Shown in pieces: positions 1-9,795 of a DNA stretch of 64,000 nucleotides. Under the pieces are notes generated by a model. It searched no databases. It had not been told where the DNA came from and saw only the letters and a list, made by a program, of their open reading frames with translations. The DNA lies in the NCBI RefSeq assembly GCF_036227105.1, contig NZ_CP109434.1, forward strand, positions 749,001 to 813,000, given 5' to 3'. Positions within the stretch are counted from its first letter, which is position 1; every line of letters begins with the position of its first letter. The position numbers were made by a program, and so were the translations under genes. Source of the DNA: Amycolatopsis sp. NBC_01488. GTDB lineage: Bacteria; Actinomycetota; Actinomycetes; Mycobacteriales; Pseudonocardiaceae.

Positions 1-3000
1 TCCGGCCGGAGCGAGGCTGACCGATGGCGGGAACGGCGAAGCTGACGCCGCCGGCCTTCGGCTTCGTGGACGTGTCGTAGCTGATAGTCGTGGTCAGGTC
101 ACCCGCGTTGGCGTTGCGGTTGGCCGGGTCGGCGGCGATCCAGTCGTTGGCGACGCTGTCGCGGGTGCCGGCGAGGAGGCCTTGGGCGTTGTAGCCGTAG
201 TCGGTGATCTCTGAGCCCGGGTCCTCGATTCGCCCGAGGCCCAGCGTGCCGGTGCCGGTGTACCAGAGGCGGGTCTCCGTCCCGTCCCAGTAGCTGATGC
301 GGCACAGCATCTGCGACGGCGGCAGCGCGGCGGCGCCCGACGGCGGGGTGACACCGCCGTAGCAGTCATCACCTGGGCGGTTGTAGTGCAGCACGTGCGA
401 GCGGCCAGAGACCGGATCCTTGATCTCCCACAGACGTGACGGCGTGCCGTCATAGAGGTATTGCAACGTCGCCGGTTTCCGGCCGTCGAGCACGCTGGTC
501 TGCGTCTCCAGCTTGCCGTCGGACCGGAAGACGTAAATCGCGCCGCCTTCGTTCAGGGTGACCTTGCCGGCGGTGTCGAGGGCAATGGTGCCGTCTTCGT
601 TGTCCGGTGCGGTGTAGCCGCCGGTGCTCTTCTTGGTCCACGTGTGCTTGGCGCCGGTGGCGTCGGTAAGCACGATGTTCTGGTCGGTGATCTTGGCTTC
701 GGTGTAGCTCGAGCCGTCGCCGTCCAGGTCCGCCGACAGCGTCCACCCCTGGGGCAGGACCGGCAGATCCGAGGTGAACAGCCAGTCGGCCGGCACGATC
801 TGCGGTGCGACGGTCGTGTTGTCGGTGGTGCGGACGAACAGGCGCATCTTCGCCGCGCCGGTCGCTTCGGCGTTCTCCACCTTGATCGGCACGCGTTGCC
901 CGGCGGTGAGCGAGACGCCGGTGGCCTGGGTCCAGTTCAGGTCGCTGGCGGTGTTGACCTCGTAAACCTTGGCGTTATTGATCCACACGGTGCCACCGTC
1001 GTCGTGGACACCGGCGAACTGGTAGGTCCCGGTGACCGGCGCCTGGAAGAAGCCCTCCCAGCGGGCCACGAACCAGTCCGCGGGCAGGGCCGGCGCGAAC
1101 GGCGAGTCAGTTCCCCAGTCGACGTTCACCTGCGGCTCGGTACGCACCAGCACCGGCTGCTGGGCGTCGTTGATGATGCCGTTGTGGGACAGGTCGACGA
1201 AGTAGGACGCCTTGAGGCCCTTGTTCTCGACTTGCTGGGAGTTGTAGGTGAAGCTCAGCCCGGCATTGCCGCCGACCGTGGTGAAGGTGGGCGTTTGTTC
1301 GGCGGTCGAGACGTTGCCGTTGGCCAGGTTCACGCTGATCGGTCCAGCACTGTCCACCGGCGACGGGCCGTGATCGCCGATCCGCTGATCGATCTTGAAG
1401 TGACCGACCCAGGCGGGGGTGATCGTCGTGGTGCCGCTGTAGGTCATCGCCTGCCAGGTGTAGGCGACGCCGTCCTGCAGAATGCCGGCCGGGACCGTCC
1501 AGGTCGGCGTCGTCAGGCAGCCGGATTCGACGACGACACCGGACTTGGCGTCGGCGCCGGTGGCGATGCGGAAGCAGTACCTCACCGCGTCGCCGTCAGG
1601 GTCGGTGACCGGCGCGACCGACAGCGTCGGCGTGAGCGACGTCGACACGGTCCCGTCCGCCGGGCCTGCCAAGGTCGTGGCGGGGGCCGGGGTACCGGTG
1701 TCGACGGTGAGGGTGGCGTTCAGGTTCTTGTACGTCCAGGTACCGGGGTTGTCGGACCCGATCAACATGAAGGAGACGTTGGCATCACGAGCGGTGACTC
1801 GGGCGCGTAGGAAATCGGTGAACGCTTGGCTGGAGAACGAGCCGACGTCCCCGACCAGGGCACTGGCCAGGAACGGGCCGACGCCGTTGTAGTTGTTGTC
1901 CGAGGCGTGGTAGAGGTTGGTGTTCCAGGTCTTGACCGACCCGACGACGCTGGTGTTGCGGGTGACGTCCATCGTCGCGCCGACCACGGTCTTGCCCCAC
2001 AGCGGCGAGTAGTCGAAGTGCGCGACCGAACGGTTGTAGGTGTCACCGTTGGCCTGGCTGTTGCCGATCCGCAGCCCGCAGTCGTTGCAGGTGGTGCCAT
2101 CGGAGCGGTAGGCGAAGGAGTACTGCACCCCGAACGTCACGGTCGGGTCCACGAATACCGGATATACCCGCTTCGCGTCACGGAGCCAGTTTCCGTCGAC
2201 CGCGACCGTCAGCCACCAGTCGTTGCCGGTCCTGTCGAGGGCATAAGTGCCGCCGGTCATCGCCGGCGCCGTCTGGCCGCCACCGGCCGAGTCCCACGTC
2301 TCCACCGGCGGCAGCACCAGCTGTGCCGTACCCGCGGCGTCGGCCAGGGTGATCGCGCCGTTCTTCTCCAGCCGCGGCGTCAGCCCGTTGGTGGTGAGCT
2401 TGAACCGCCACGACGACCGCCCGTCCGCAGGTGGCCGCTTCAGCTTGATCGTCTCCTTGACCGAACCCGGCGTCACTTCGTAGTCCAGGTCGGTCCCAGT
2501 GGCGACGTCGGGGTAGCTGACGAAGTCACCCTTCACCGTGGCTGCGGCGGGCGCGGCCTGGTCCAGGCTCAATCCCGCGCTGTGGCCACTGGTCTCGACC
2601 TTCAGCACCGCCGGATCGTTCGCTTTGGTCGCCAGTGACGGGCTCAACGGGTGGACGTCCGCGTCGGCGCGCTTGGTCGCCGGGTCCGTGGCCAGGGTGG
2701 TCTGGACCGGCTGCCACTGGCCTTTTCCGTCCTGCACGTTCAGCGGCTGGTTCGATTCCCGGAACGAGTGGGTGCCATCGGGATTGCGGTACTCGGTCGT
2801 GAACATCGAGCGGGACACCGGCGTCGAGCGCTGCGGATCGAAATGAGTCCCTGCACCCCCGTTCAACCGGCTCTGCCCCGCAAAATCCGCCTTCGACGGC
2901 GCCTGAGCCGCGGCCGGGACAACGGCAGGGGACGGCAATAAGCCGACCTCACGCGGGTCAACCGGAGACGCTGCGGCCGCCGCCGGCGGCGCGATCACCG

Positions 3001-3091
3001 CCTCCACACTGCCGGTCAGCAACGCCACGACCAGCACCAAGATGAGCAGTCTCGCTCGGTTCAGAACACGAATATCCAGCAACCGCAGCAC
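1..3091 (-). CDS. Secreted PA14/Rhs-type giant protein (3' end beyond window)
   Basis: One reading frame is open from a GTG at 3091 to the left edge, about 1030 codons, so only the N-terminal part is seen. A purine-rich SD (GGGGGAGGG) precedes the GTG. Residues about 13-35 form a signal peptide. Residues about 365-465 look like a DNRLRE-type wall or carbohydrate-binding region. Residues about 467-510 resemble a fibronectin/Ig-like segment rich in DPDGD. Residues about 625-765 are a PA14 fold (ADWFVARWEGFFQAPVTGTY, then a HDDGGTVWINN segment). From about residue 830 the text becomes Rhs/YD-like (VFRSDGKLETQTS, LQYLYDG, LWEIKDPVSGRSHVLHYN). By family knowledge such proteins are exported wall-associated polymorphic-toxin carriers whose toxin lies at the far C terminus, which is outside this window. 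Domains are read by eye; the general class is secure. Confidence 0.85.
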   Translation of the reverse strand, partial: MLRLLDIRVLNRARLLILVLVVALLTGSVEAVIAPPAAAAASPVDPREVGLLPSPAVVPAAAQAPSKADFAGQSRLNGGAGTHFDPQRSTPVSRSMFTTEYRNPDGTHSFRESNQPLNVQDGKGQWQPVQTTLATDPATKRADADVHPLSPSLATKANDPAVLKVETSGHSAGLSLDQAAPAAATVKGDFVSYPDVATGTDLDYEVTPGSVKETIKLKRPPADGRSSWRFKLTTNGLTPRLEKNGAITLADAAGTAQLVLPPVETWDSAGGGQTAPAMTGGTYALDRTGNDWWLTVAVDGNWLRDAKRVYPVFVDPTVTFGVQYSFAYRSDGTTCNDCGLRIGNSQANGDTYNRSVAHFDYSPLWGKTVVGATMDVTRNTSVVGSVKTWNTNLYHASDNNYNGVGPFLASALVGDVGSFSSQAFTDFLRARVTARDANVSFMLIGSDNPGTWTYKNLNATLTVDTGTPAPATTLAGPADGTVSTSLTPTLSVAPVTDPDGDAVRYCFRIATGADAKSGVVVESGCLTTPTWTVPAGILQDGVAYTWQAMTYSGTTTITPAWVGHFKIDQRIGDHGPSPVDSAGPISVNLANGNVSTAEQTPTFTTVGGNAGLSFTYNSQQVENKGLKASYFVDLSHNGIINDAQQPVLVRTEPQVNVDWGTDSPFAPALPADWFVARWEGFFQAPVTGTYQFAGVHDDGGTVWINNAKVYEVNTASDLNWTQATGVSLTAGQRVPIKVENAEATGAAKMRLFVRTTDNTTVAPQIVPADWLFTSDLPVLPQGWTLSADLDGDGSSYTEAKITDQNIVLTDATGAKHTWTKKSTGGYTAPDNEDGTIALDTAGKVTLNEGGAIYVFRSDGKLETQTSVLDGRKPATLQYLYDGTPSRLWEIKDPVSGRSHVLHYNRPGDDCYGGVTPPSGAAALPPSQMLCRISYWDGTETRLWYTGTGTLGLGRIEDPGSEITDYGYNAQGLLAGTRDSVANDWIAADPANRNANAGDLTTTISYDTSTKPKAGGVSFAVPAIGQPRSGR

Positions 3092-3423
3092 GGCACGCCC
3101 TCCCCCTGGCCAGCCCGCTTACGCGTGCCGCCTCCACCCGCCCACCGCGAACGTATGCTCCGTGGGGTGAAACCCGAACAAATCGCACGTATGTCGGTTT
3201 TGCCCGCATGCCAGGACTTTGACCTGGTCCGCTGCTCACATCGCCGCGACCTCACACCGGCGTTACACCAATGAGTGAGACGAAGAACACAGTTGATGTT
3301 CGATTGTCGATGCCGTAGTGGCGCGGGTCAGATGTGGGGCGATAGCGCCGAATTGGGCTACACAATCCCCCGATGGTGAGAGACGGAGAGGTGCGTACGG
3401 CCACGCATTGATAGCGGTGGTCG
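3092..3423. other. Divergent intergenic region, no gene seen
   Basis: This 332-bp gap lies between the leftward Rhs-type gene and the rightward membrane-protein gene. It must hold both promoters, but no convincing -35/-10 pair or repeat was recognised. Confidence 0.5.
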
Positions 3424-4752
3424 TTGACTACCCTCTGGCGGGTGACCACAGCGATCGATCCGTCCGCTCCCGCCTCTCAGGAGGCAACCGTCCGGCAGAG
3501 CAGGGTCGCCCGGCGGACGGCGGTCTACCTCACTCTGGCGACGGTGTCGCTGATCAATCTCATCTCCTACGCCCCGCTCGACGTGCGGGCGCACGAGAAG
3601 GCCTGGGGCGACGCGCTCAACTACTACGCCATGTCCGAGCACACCGGGGCCCAGGTCGATAACCCCTTTGCGCTTCGGATGCTGAGCCCATGGCTGGTAC
3701 ACCTGGCCGGCAAGGTGACCGGGCTCCCGCTCGATGTGCTGTGGCTCGGGTTCACCGCTGCGGTCACACTGGCATGCACCGTGGTGTTCTTCGAATTCTG
3801 CTGGCGGCACCTCAACCTGCAGCTGTTCACCTCGGCGGTCGCGGCGATCGCGCTCGGCTGCACGTTCTGGTATGGACCCTACGCCTTCAGCAACCCGTTC
3901 CTGGTCGACCCGCTGAACAATCTGCTCTATCTCGTCGCGTTGTGGCTGGTGTTCAAGCGCAAGCTGGTGCTCTTCACCGTCGTCATCGTCGTCGGCGCGA
4001 TCAACAAAGAAACAACATTGCTGCTGGCCCCGTTGTATCCACTGCTGGCCTGGACGCGCGCGCGGTCGCTGCGCGACCGCCAGGTGCTTTTCGGTGTACT
4101 GGCCGTGGTGGCTGCGTCGGTGGCATACGTTGGCTTCCGCATGTGGGCACAGCACCTGATCGGGAGCACCTACAGCTTCGGCAGCGGACAAGGAAACCAC
4201 AGCCTCGCCTCGAACATTGTCTTCGCGCTATCGTCGAACAAGCGCGGCGAGCACGCCGCACTCTTCGACACGTTCCACTTCTTCTGGCTTGTCTCCGGCT
4301 ACGGGCTTTACCTGCAATACCGCCAGAAAGGCCCGCGTAGCCCCCTGTTCGTGTCCAGCATCTACCTGGCACTCTGCTGCCTCGCCGGACGAATGGTCGC
4401 CACAGACACCCAGCGCGTCTTCGTAATGCTTGCGCCCCTGGTCATCGGCGTGGTCGCGGTCACCTTGGACAGCCAGCGCAGCGACATCCGGCGCCTTCTT
4501 GTCGTCCTCCTTGCCTTTCTCTATCTCGCGCTCAACCTGCAACTGGTACCCAACGACATGAAATTCCTCGCCGAGGTCGGCGGCCTGGTCTTGTTCGCCG
4601 CTCTCGTCTCTCCGCAGACCTGGCTTTCTCGAGGCCGTCGAAGCGCCGCTCCAGCCGACCCGCGGACTGAGGATTTCCCACCACGCCGCGGAACCCTCAG
4701 CCTCAGCGAGGAACCGACGACCAGACGGCCGGCCTCCGAGACTCGACCGTGA
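3424..4752 (+). CDS. Polytopic membrane protein, possible GT-C-type glycosyltransferase
   Basis: 442 codons with about ten hydrophobic segments, for example residues 35-52, 105-125, 135-155, 170-200, 215-235 and 340-375. An early acidic-basic loop (LDVRAHEKAWGDALNYY) and ENT-like loops resemble integral-membrane dolichol-phosphate-dependent mannosyltransferase-like proteins. No catalytic motif can be assigned with certainty, so the function is inferred from topology only. The C-terminal 40 residues are hydrophilic and Arg/Pro-rich. The start is either TTG 3424 or GTG 3442 (VTTAIDPSAPASQ); neither has a strong SD. The gene stands alone, divergent from the Rhs-type gene and followed by a TetR remnant. 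Confidence 0.7.
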   Translation: MTTLWRVTTAIDPSAPASQEATVRQSRVARRTAVYLTLATVSLINLISYAPLDVRAHEKAWGDALNYYAMSEHTGAQVDNPFALRMLSPWLVHLAGKVTGLPLDVLWLGFTAAVTLACTVVFFEFCWRHLNLQLFTSAVAAIALGCTFWYGPYAFSNPFLVDPLNNLLYLVALWLVFKRKLVLFTVVIVVGAINKETTLLLAPLYPLLAWTRARSLRDRQVLFGVLAVVAASVAYVGFRMWAQHLIGSTYSFGSGQGNHSLASNIVFALSSNKRGEHAALFDTFHFFWLVSGYGLYLQYRQKGPRSPLFVSSIYLALCCLAGRMVATDTQRVFVMLAPLVIGVVAVTLDSQRSDIRRLLVVLLAFLYLALNLQLVPNDMKFLAEVGGLVLFAALVSPQTWLSRGRRSAAPADPRTEDFPPRRGTLSLSEEPTTRRPASETRP

Positions 4753-4939
4753 GGATCACACGCTGACCGCCGAGCCTCAGCATGCCGCGGTGTGACGATT
4801 CCTGAGTCGTCTGCGAACTACCGCTGTGACCGATTCGGGGCTCCCCTCGGCCGCCCTCGGAGTGGGCACTGTCCGCAGTGACCGGTCCGCGCTTCGTCGA
4901 CGGAAAGTGACAGCCACCGGAATCTCCTGTGACCAGGGT

Positions 4940-5316
4940 GAGGCGGCGCGCCGCTGATTCGTCCGCAACGGCTTCCACCGCACGTCCATGCAGGACGTGT
5001 TCGCCGAGTCGGGCCGGTCCGCCGGCGCCGTCTACCGGTACTTCCGCAAGAAGGAAGACCTGATGCTCGGCGTCGCCGCGCAGAACCTGGACGACATCAC
5101 CGCGGTGCTGCGCGCCGCGGTGGCCGGCGGGGAGCGCAGTCTGTCGTGGTGATGGCCGAGCTGCTGCGTGCCGTCGCCGAGCGGCACGCGAACCGCGATC
5201 TCGCGGCCGTCGCGCTGATGGTGTGGTCAGAGGCGCTGCGCAGTCCCACGCTGGCCGAACGGCTGCGAGCGGCCGTGCTGCGCCCACAGACCTTCCAGGT
5301 CGGTGAAACCGGCTAG
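4940..5316 (+). pseudogene. TetR-family regulator remnant (stop plus frameshift)
   Basis: The translated text contains a TetR helix-turn-helix (NGFHRTSMQDVFAESGRSAG followed by AVYRYFRKKEDLM). An in-frame TGA at 4955-4957 separates it from the expected N terminus. The frame stops again at TGA 5150-5152, and the ligand-domain text (VMAELLRAVAERHANRDLAAV) continues in another frame from 5149. It ends abruptly at TAG 5314-5316, well short of a normal TetR length of about 190-220 residues, next to IS-derived sequence. It is a decayed regulator, probably cut by the neighbouring insertion. Its former target is unknown. Confidence 0.75.
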
Positions 5317-5419
5317 TGCCTGAGCAAGGAAGGTTGGCGTTGTAATCGTGTCGCGTGGACATCCAGGCTGGTGACCGCGAGGCTTGCCGGTGGCGGTGAG
5401 CCACGGCACGTACGCCTGG

Positions 5420-6053
5420 AGCGGCCCTCGACCATGTCGAGCAGCCGTGCAGGTCCGGTGCCGTCACGGATCTCGGTGAGGTCGATGATCACCGTGACGT
5501 GCTTGTCGTCACGGCGGGTGTGACGCCACACGTGCTCATCAATCCCGATCGTGGTGACGCCGTCGAACCGGTGCTTGTCATCGATCAGCAGCCGCTTGCC
5601 TTCGGCCAGGACGGCGTCGTTGGCGGTGTCTCACGCGACCCCGAGCCCTTCGGCGACCCGGGCGACGGTCAGGTGCTCCGACCACGATCGCTTCCAGCGC
5701 CGACCGCAGCCCGCGGCGCGACAGCTTCGCTCGCGGCTCGGCCGCCAGCGTGGTGTCCTGACGCCAGACGTGCTTGCAGTCGGTGCATCTGTAGCGACGA
5801 CGCACGATGATCTCCAGCATGGTCGGGCGCCAGCCCAGCGTTCGTGCGCCAACCGACGGATGACACTGTCACGCGGGACGCCTTCACCGCCGCAGCGACG
5901 GCACCACTGATCGGACTTGACGACCCGGCACGTGATCACCGCGCGGTCTACCTCGCGACGCTGTCCTATGGCTTCGAGGCCGAGCTCGTCGAGTCGGCAG
6001 AACGTGGTCAGGTCAGGGCACGCGAAACCCGCCGCCGTATGGCGGGCGGTCAC
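5420..6053 (-). mobile_element. ISL3-family transposase remnant
   Basis: Three reading frames together spell an ISL3-type transposase N-terminal half. The order is TTFCRLDELGLEAIGQ, a zinc-binding CRRCGG segment, RRRYRCTDCKHVWRQDTTLA (second zinc pair), the helix LTVARVAEGLGVAWDTAND, and a GIDEHVWRHTRR segment belonging to the DDE nuclease start. The frame changes near 5825 and 5650, and the C-terminal two thirds with the remaining acidic residues are missing after VEGRS at about 5420. No terminal inverted repeats were recognised. It is a non-functional insertion-sequence scar abutting the stop codon of the MFS gene. Confidence 0.75.
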
Positions 6054-7327
6054 ATCTCCTCAGTGATGAGCGGCCTCGTTGGGCGCTCGCCAGGTGCCCC
6101 GGTGCGCGCCGGGGCGCTGTCGCGCGATGTCGCAGCCCGGAGCAGGAACAGGGGCGTGGCAAGCAGCAGAAGGCCGGCCAGCCCGATCGCGACCCTCGTC
6201 GACGTCAGCGCGGCCAGGACACCCCACGCGAGGGTGAGCAAGGCCGTGGCGAGGCTGCTGCTGATCTGCCACGCCGACAGCGTCCGTGAGAGTCGCTCGT
6301 GCTCGATGTGCTTGAGCCGGAAGGTCGCGACCACCGGGTTGAACAGGCTCATCGCGATGATGACACCGAACTCGATGGCCATGACCAGCAGCAGTCCGGC
6401 GATGCCGCCGGGGGTGAACGCCAGCCAGATCGGCCACAGGACCGCCCCGACACCGGCGATCTGCATCACCTTGTGCTCGCCGTACTTGGCGACTGTTGGG
6501 CCTGCGAGACGCGAGCCGATGAACCCGCCGATGCACGGTACGGCGAAGGCGAGCCCGTACTGCCACGGCGCGAAGTGGAGGTCGCGCAGCATGAGCACCG
6601 CGAGCAGCGGCTCGGTCGCCATGAAGAGCCCACCCACAGCCAGCCGGTTCAAGAAGATCGGCCGCAGCTGCGGGTGGTTGAGCAGGTAGCGCCAGCTATC
6701 CGGCACATCCCGCAGAGCGATCCTCTTGGTTGTGTCCTTCACGGGAGCAAGCTCGTGTCCGCCGATGGCGGTGATGCCGAGCGCTGAGAGCAGGTAGCTC
6801 AGGCTGTCGGCGACGACGGTGGTGGTGTAGCCGAACAGGCCGACTGCTGCACCGCCCAGTGGTGGGCCGATCGCGATCGAACTCCACGTGGTGGACTCGA
6901 AGCGGCTGTTGGCCGCCAAGAGGTCGTCGCGGGTTACGACGGACTTCAGGTATGCGCCGCCGGCGGTGGCGAACGCGATCTTGGCGCCCGCAACCACGAT
7001 CGCGACGAGCAAGAGCTGCACGTAGGTCAGCCAGCCGAACCAGTAGGCCAGCGGGATGGTCGCCATCGCGACGAACCGCAGCAAATCCATGGTGATCATG
7101 ACGGGCCGCTTGCGGCGGGTTTCGATCCACGGGCCGGTCGGGACGGCGACGAGGGCACCGACGATGAGGCTGGCCGACGAGAGCGCAGAAACGCTGGTAG
7201 GGCTGGAATGCAGGACGCTGATGGCGATCAGCCAGAAGGCCCCGAACCCGAGACCGGAGCCGTAGGCGCTGACCGCGTACGCGGCCCACAGCCATCCGAA
7301 CTGCCGCCCGAGCTTCCTGCGCGCCAC
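6050..7327 (-). CDS. MFS transporter (drug/siderophore exporter type)
   Basis: 425 codons with about twelve membrane segments in the MFS_3/EntS-like pattern. The loop between TM2 and TM3 reads GPWIETRRKRPVMITMDLLR, the usual position of the MFS signature. GTG 7327 is chosen because GGAGGA lies seven bases upstream and the product then starts VARRKLGRQFGWLW just before TM1; upstream starts would add an unlikely extension. Such proteins expel small molecules using the proton gradient; the substrate cannot be told from sequence. The gene is divergent from a LysR regulator at 7458, which probably controls it. The stop codon touches the ISL3 remnant. Confidence 0.88.
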   Translation of the reverse strand: MARRKLGRQFGWLWAAYAVSAYGSGLGFGAFWLIAISVLHSSPTSVSALSSASLIVGALVAVPTGPWIETRRKRPVMITMDLLRFVAMATIPLAYWFGWLTYVQLLLVAIVVAGAKIAFATAGGAYLKSVVTRDDLLAANSRFESTTWSSIAIGPPLGGAAVGLFGYTTTVVADSLSYLLSALGITAIGGHELAPVKDTTKRIALRDVPDSWRYLLNHPQLRPIFLNRLAVGGLFMATEPLLAVLMLRDLHFAPWQYGLAFAVPCIGGFIGSRLAGPTVAKYGEHKVMQIAGVGAVLWPIWLAFTPGGIAGLLLVMAIEFGVIIAMSLFNPVVATFRLKHIEHERLSRTLSAWQISSSLATALLTLAWGVLAALTSTRVAIGLAGLLLLATPLFLLRAATSRDSAPARTGAPGERPTRPLITEEM

Positions 7328-7457
7328 GTCGTTCCTCCATCTGGTGTCCACAACCGTCGGTTCTGCTCGGGTTATGCAATCCCGAGCGGCAACGTAGGAG
7401 GTAACAACCGATCGGGCGGCGCGCCACAACTGTTCGTTGTGTCTCTAGGGTGGGTGG
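7328..7457. promoter_or_regulatory. Divergent MFS/LysR promoter region
   Basis: A 130-bp region between head-to-head MFS and LysR genes. LysR proteins typically bind a T-N11-A palindrome in such gaps and regulate both directions. GTTGTTACC-like bases are present near 7395-7415, but no single operator could be fixed by eye. Confidence 0.5.
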
Positions 7458-8405
7458 ATGGACCTCGACGCGGTGCGGACCTTCCTCCAGGTCTCTTCGG
7501 AAGGACAGTTCCAGAGCGCGGCCGACGAGCTCGGCATCACCCAGCAGGCCGTCTCGAAGCGCATCGGTGCCCTCGAGCGTGAGCTCGGCGTGGTTCTCTT
7601 CGCCCGCGGACCCCGCGGCGCCACGCTGACGGTCGACGGCCAGGCGTTCCTGCCCCACGCCCACGAGCTGCTCCAGGCTGCGGACCGCGCCCGCGCATCG
7701 GTGATGCCCGGACGCCGAGCGCTCCGAGTCGACGTACGGAACCGGCGGACGGCACCGGCCACGCTCCTGCACGCCTTCTATCAGCAACGCCGCGGGCGCG
7801 ACCTGGACGTTGTCGCATTGCCCGACCTCAATCTCGAGGCGGCGCTGGCCGCCGTCGCGGGCGGCGCCGTGGACGCCACGTTCCGCGGTCTGACCGACCC
7901 GAGGAGGCAACTCTCAGGCACGGGACTCTCCAGCGCCCTGGTCATCGAGGACCGCCACGAGCTGCTGGTCGGCCCGAAACACCCGCTTGCAGATGCTCCG
8001 TCTGTGACCCCACGCCAGCTCGCCGATCACCCGATCTGGATGCCAGGGCTGCCCAGCGGGGACGAAGTCGCGGCCTACTACGCCGAGCTCGCCGCCACTT
8101 TCGGGATCACCATCGACGTCCTGGGCCCTGCGTTCGGGGCCGAGGTGTTGATGACCGAGATCGCCGAGTCGGCGACGCTCGCGAACCTCGTCGGCGAAGG
8201 CTCCCGCTATCTCTGGCCCGCGCACTACGACCTTCGACGCATCCCGATCGTCGACCCCACACCGGTCTTCCCGCTGTGGGTCATCTGGCGTACCGACAAC
8301 CGGCAGCCCGATCTGGCCGAGCTGCTCGCCTTCCTCGAAGCCGACTTCGCCGGCCGACAAGGCAACGGCAGCTGGCGCCCGTCCTGGGCACGCCACGGCC
8401 ACTAG
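7458..8405 (+). CDS. LysR-family transcriptional regulator
   Basis: 315 residues, a normal LysR length. The N-terminal winged HTH is clear: LDAVRTFLQVSSEGQFQSAA followed by ELGITQQAVSKRIGALEREL and LFARGPRGATLTVDGQAFL (residues 2-68). The remainder is a periplasmic-binding-like effector domain (about residues 85-300) with a DRHELLVGPKHPLADAPSVT segment. ATG 7458 is preceded by AGGGTGG. The gene is divergent from the MFS exporter, a common regulator-efflux arrangement, so ligand-dependent control of that exporter is inferred. The effector is unknown. Confidence 0.9.
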   Translation: MDLDAVRTFLQVSSEGQFQSAADELGITQQAVSKRIGALERELGVVLFARGPRGATLTVDGQAFLPHAHELLQAADRARASVMPGRRALRVDVRNRRTAPATLLHAFYQQRRGRDLDVVALPDLNLEAALAAVAGGAVDATFRGLTDPRRQLSGTGLSSALVIEDRHELLVGPKHPLADAPSVTPRQLADHPIWMPGLPSGDEVAAYYAELAATFGITIDVLGPAFGAEVLMTEIAESATLANLVGEGSRYLWPAHYDLRRIPIVDPTPVFPLWVIWRTDNRQPDLAELLAFLEADFAGRQGNGSWRPSWARHGH

Positions 8406-8979
8406 TCAGAGCTGCCGCAACTCTGGTGAACAGCCGCGACGCTGTCACCGTGTCAAAGCTCCCAGTCCACCCTCATCTGTGATGAGCCAGGAATCCGCGC
8501 GACATGATTGCCGAAGACCGCTATTGCTCGACACCACCCTCCGAGCGCTCGCGGGCACACAAGCCATGAGCAACACCGCAGAAGCCAGCGTCCCGATCGG
8601 CATTTCACGACGAGCGACAGCTTTGTCACCCAAGACTCGGGAGCAGGTTCTCCACGATCATGCCGAGTTGTCCAGCGAGTCCACGGGTAGAGAGCACATG
8701 TCGACATCATGCTGCGTGAGGTGCACACAAGTCCGGCGTGCACCTCACGCGCTTTCGCGGCATCGACATTCCACTTGCTGTTCGACGTGTTGACAGGTCA
8801 TCGCAGGCTCCTCTGCCGCGAGATCGTCACGACGCAGGCCCAAACCGGTGCGCGTCATAGTCTTGAGCTGAACGCTATCGCAATTGCGGCAATACCGATC
8901 GGTATGTATGATTTCGATCGTTCCCACACATCGTGCGCCAATAATCAAGGGCACACGGTCAACCTACTGGAGAATTTAC
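8406..8979. other. Gene-poor stretch upstream of the lsr2 remnant
   Basis: No frame here has convincing codon use or start signals. The last 100 bases are AT-richer (GTATGTATGATTTCGATCG, CAATAATCAAGG) and look like the old promoter/leader of lsr2. Confidence 0.45.
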
Positions 8980-9204
8980 ATGGCGCAAAAAGTACTTGTC
9001 GAGATGCTGGACGACCTCGATGGCAGTCCCGCCGCCCACACGGTCCCGTTCGGCCTCGACGGCGTCAGCTACGAGATCGCCGGCGTAATGAAGCGTGGAT
9101 CTCCTTCTCGCGCAATAAGGACATTTGTGGCGCACTGCCCGGGAGCGCGGGTGAGGAACCGACCCAACGGCCGACAGTTTTACTACTTGATCCACCCATT
9201 CTGA
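8980..9204 (+). pseudogene. lsr2: lsr2 nucleoid-protein remnant
   Basis: The first 36 residues (MAQKVLVEMLDDLDGSPAAH, then TVPFGLDGVSYEI) match the dimerisation domain of actinobacterial Lsr2, an H-NS-like protein that silences AT-rich foreign DNA. After YEI the frame continues as unrelated text (AGVMKRGSPSRAIRTFVAH) to a stop at 9204. The C-terminal DNA-binding domain with its RGR hook is absent. The product of 74 residues could at most dimerise. It is most likely a truncated duplicate of the chromosomal copy; a dominant-negative antagonist is possible but unsupported. Confidence 0.7.
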
Positions 9205-9489
9205 CGAGGTGGCGACCATCAGTTTCAAAGCAACACTCTCGGTCCGCGCCATGGTCGCGACGGCGGCCGGGCCGAGCATTCCGATGTCCGGCCAGCAGCG
9301 GGAAGGGGAGGCGAGGCAGCCTGCAGCTCCCCGCGGGCAGGTCGAGCTCGCCTTCGTCGTCACGAAAGATCACGCGGTCTTCTGACTGCACGCCGACCAC
9401 TAGCGCAGCGACGTGGCCGCCCACGAGGTGCGGGCTGCGCAAGTTCGCTGGCCGACCGCCCGCCGCTCAAGGCCGCCAAGGGCCGGCAC

Positions 9490-9795
9490 CTATCCAAGCT
9501 CTGCGACGGTGACCTCGGTGACGTCAGTCGCTACAGCCAACTCTGCGCAGTAGTCGTCGACCCCTACCACCCAGATCGGTGGCAACCGCGCGGCAAACTG
9601 CCGCACCGTCACGTCCACGACCACGTTGCCTTCCAGCAGTGCCGCACGGTGCATGAACGCCACGGCCCTGGTGGAAAATACATCGAGCCAGCCGACCACG
9701 GCTGTCTCGTCCGCCCGGAGTCCGATCGAACGCAACACGTCGACAACCGTCGGCGTCCACGTCAAACAGTCGCCATCGACAGGTCGGTCAGGCAA
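9490..9795 (-). CDS. Small hypothetical protein
   Basis: 101 residues from a TTG at 9795; the frame is closed upstream by a TGA and no better start is visible. The composition is normal for a soluble protein (CLTWTPTVVDVLRSIGLRAD, FMHRAALLEGNVVVDVTVRQ, LPPIWVVGVDDYCAELA). It resembles small proteins of actinomycetes that lack a named domain; I do not recognise a function. It stands alone between the lsr2 remnant and another small leftward gene. Confidence 0.5.
   Translation of the reverse strand: MPDRPVDGDCLTWTPTVVDVLRSIGLRADETAVVGWLDVFSTRAVAFMHRAALLEGNVVVDVTVRQFAARLPPIWVVGVDDYCAELAVATDVTEVTVAELG

Noticed and set aside
461..1810. Long rightward open frame of 449 codons
   Set aside because: It is antisense to the Rhs-type gene, rich in Arg/Val/Gly with no domain, and is a GC-codon shadow.
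4703..5467. Leftward 254-codon gene
   Set aside because: It lies opposite the TetR remnant and its text is unstructured; the TetR text on the other strand is unambiguous.
8709..9512. Rightward 267-codon gene
   Set aside because: It overlaps the recognised lsr2 start in another frame and shows no domain.
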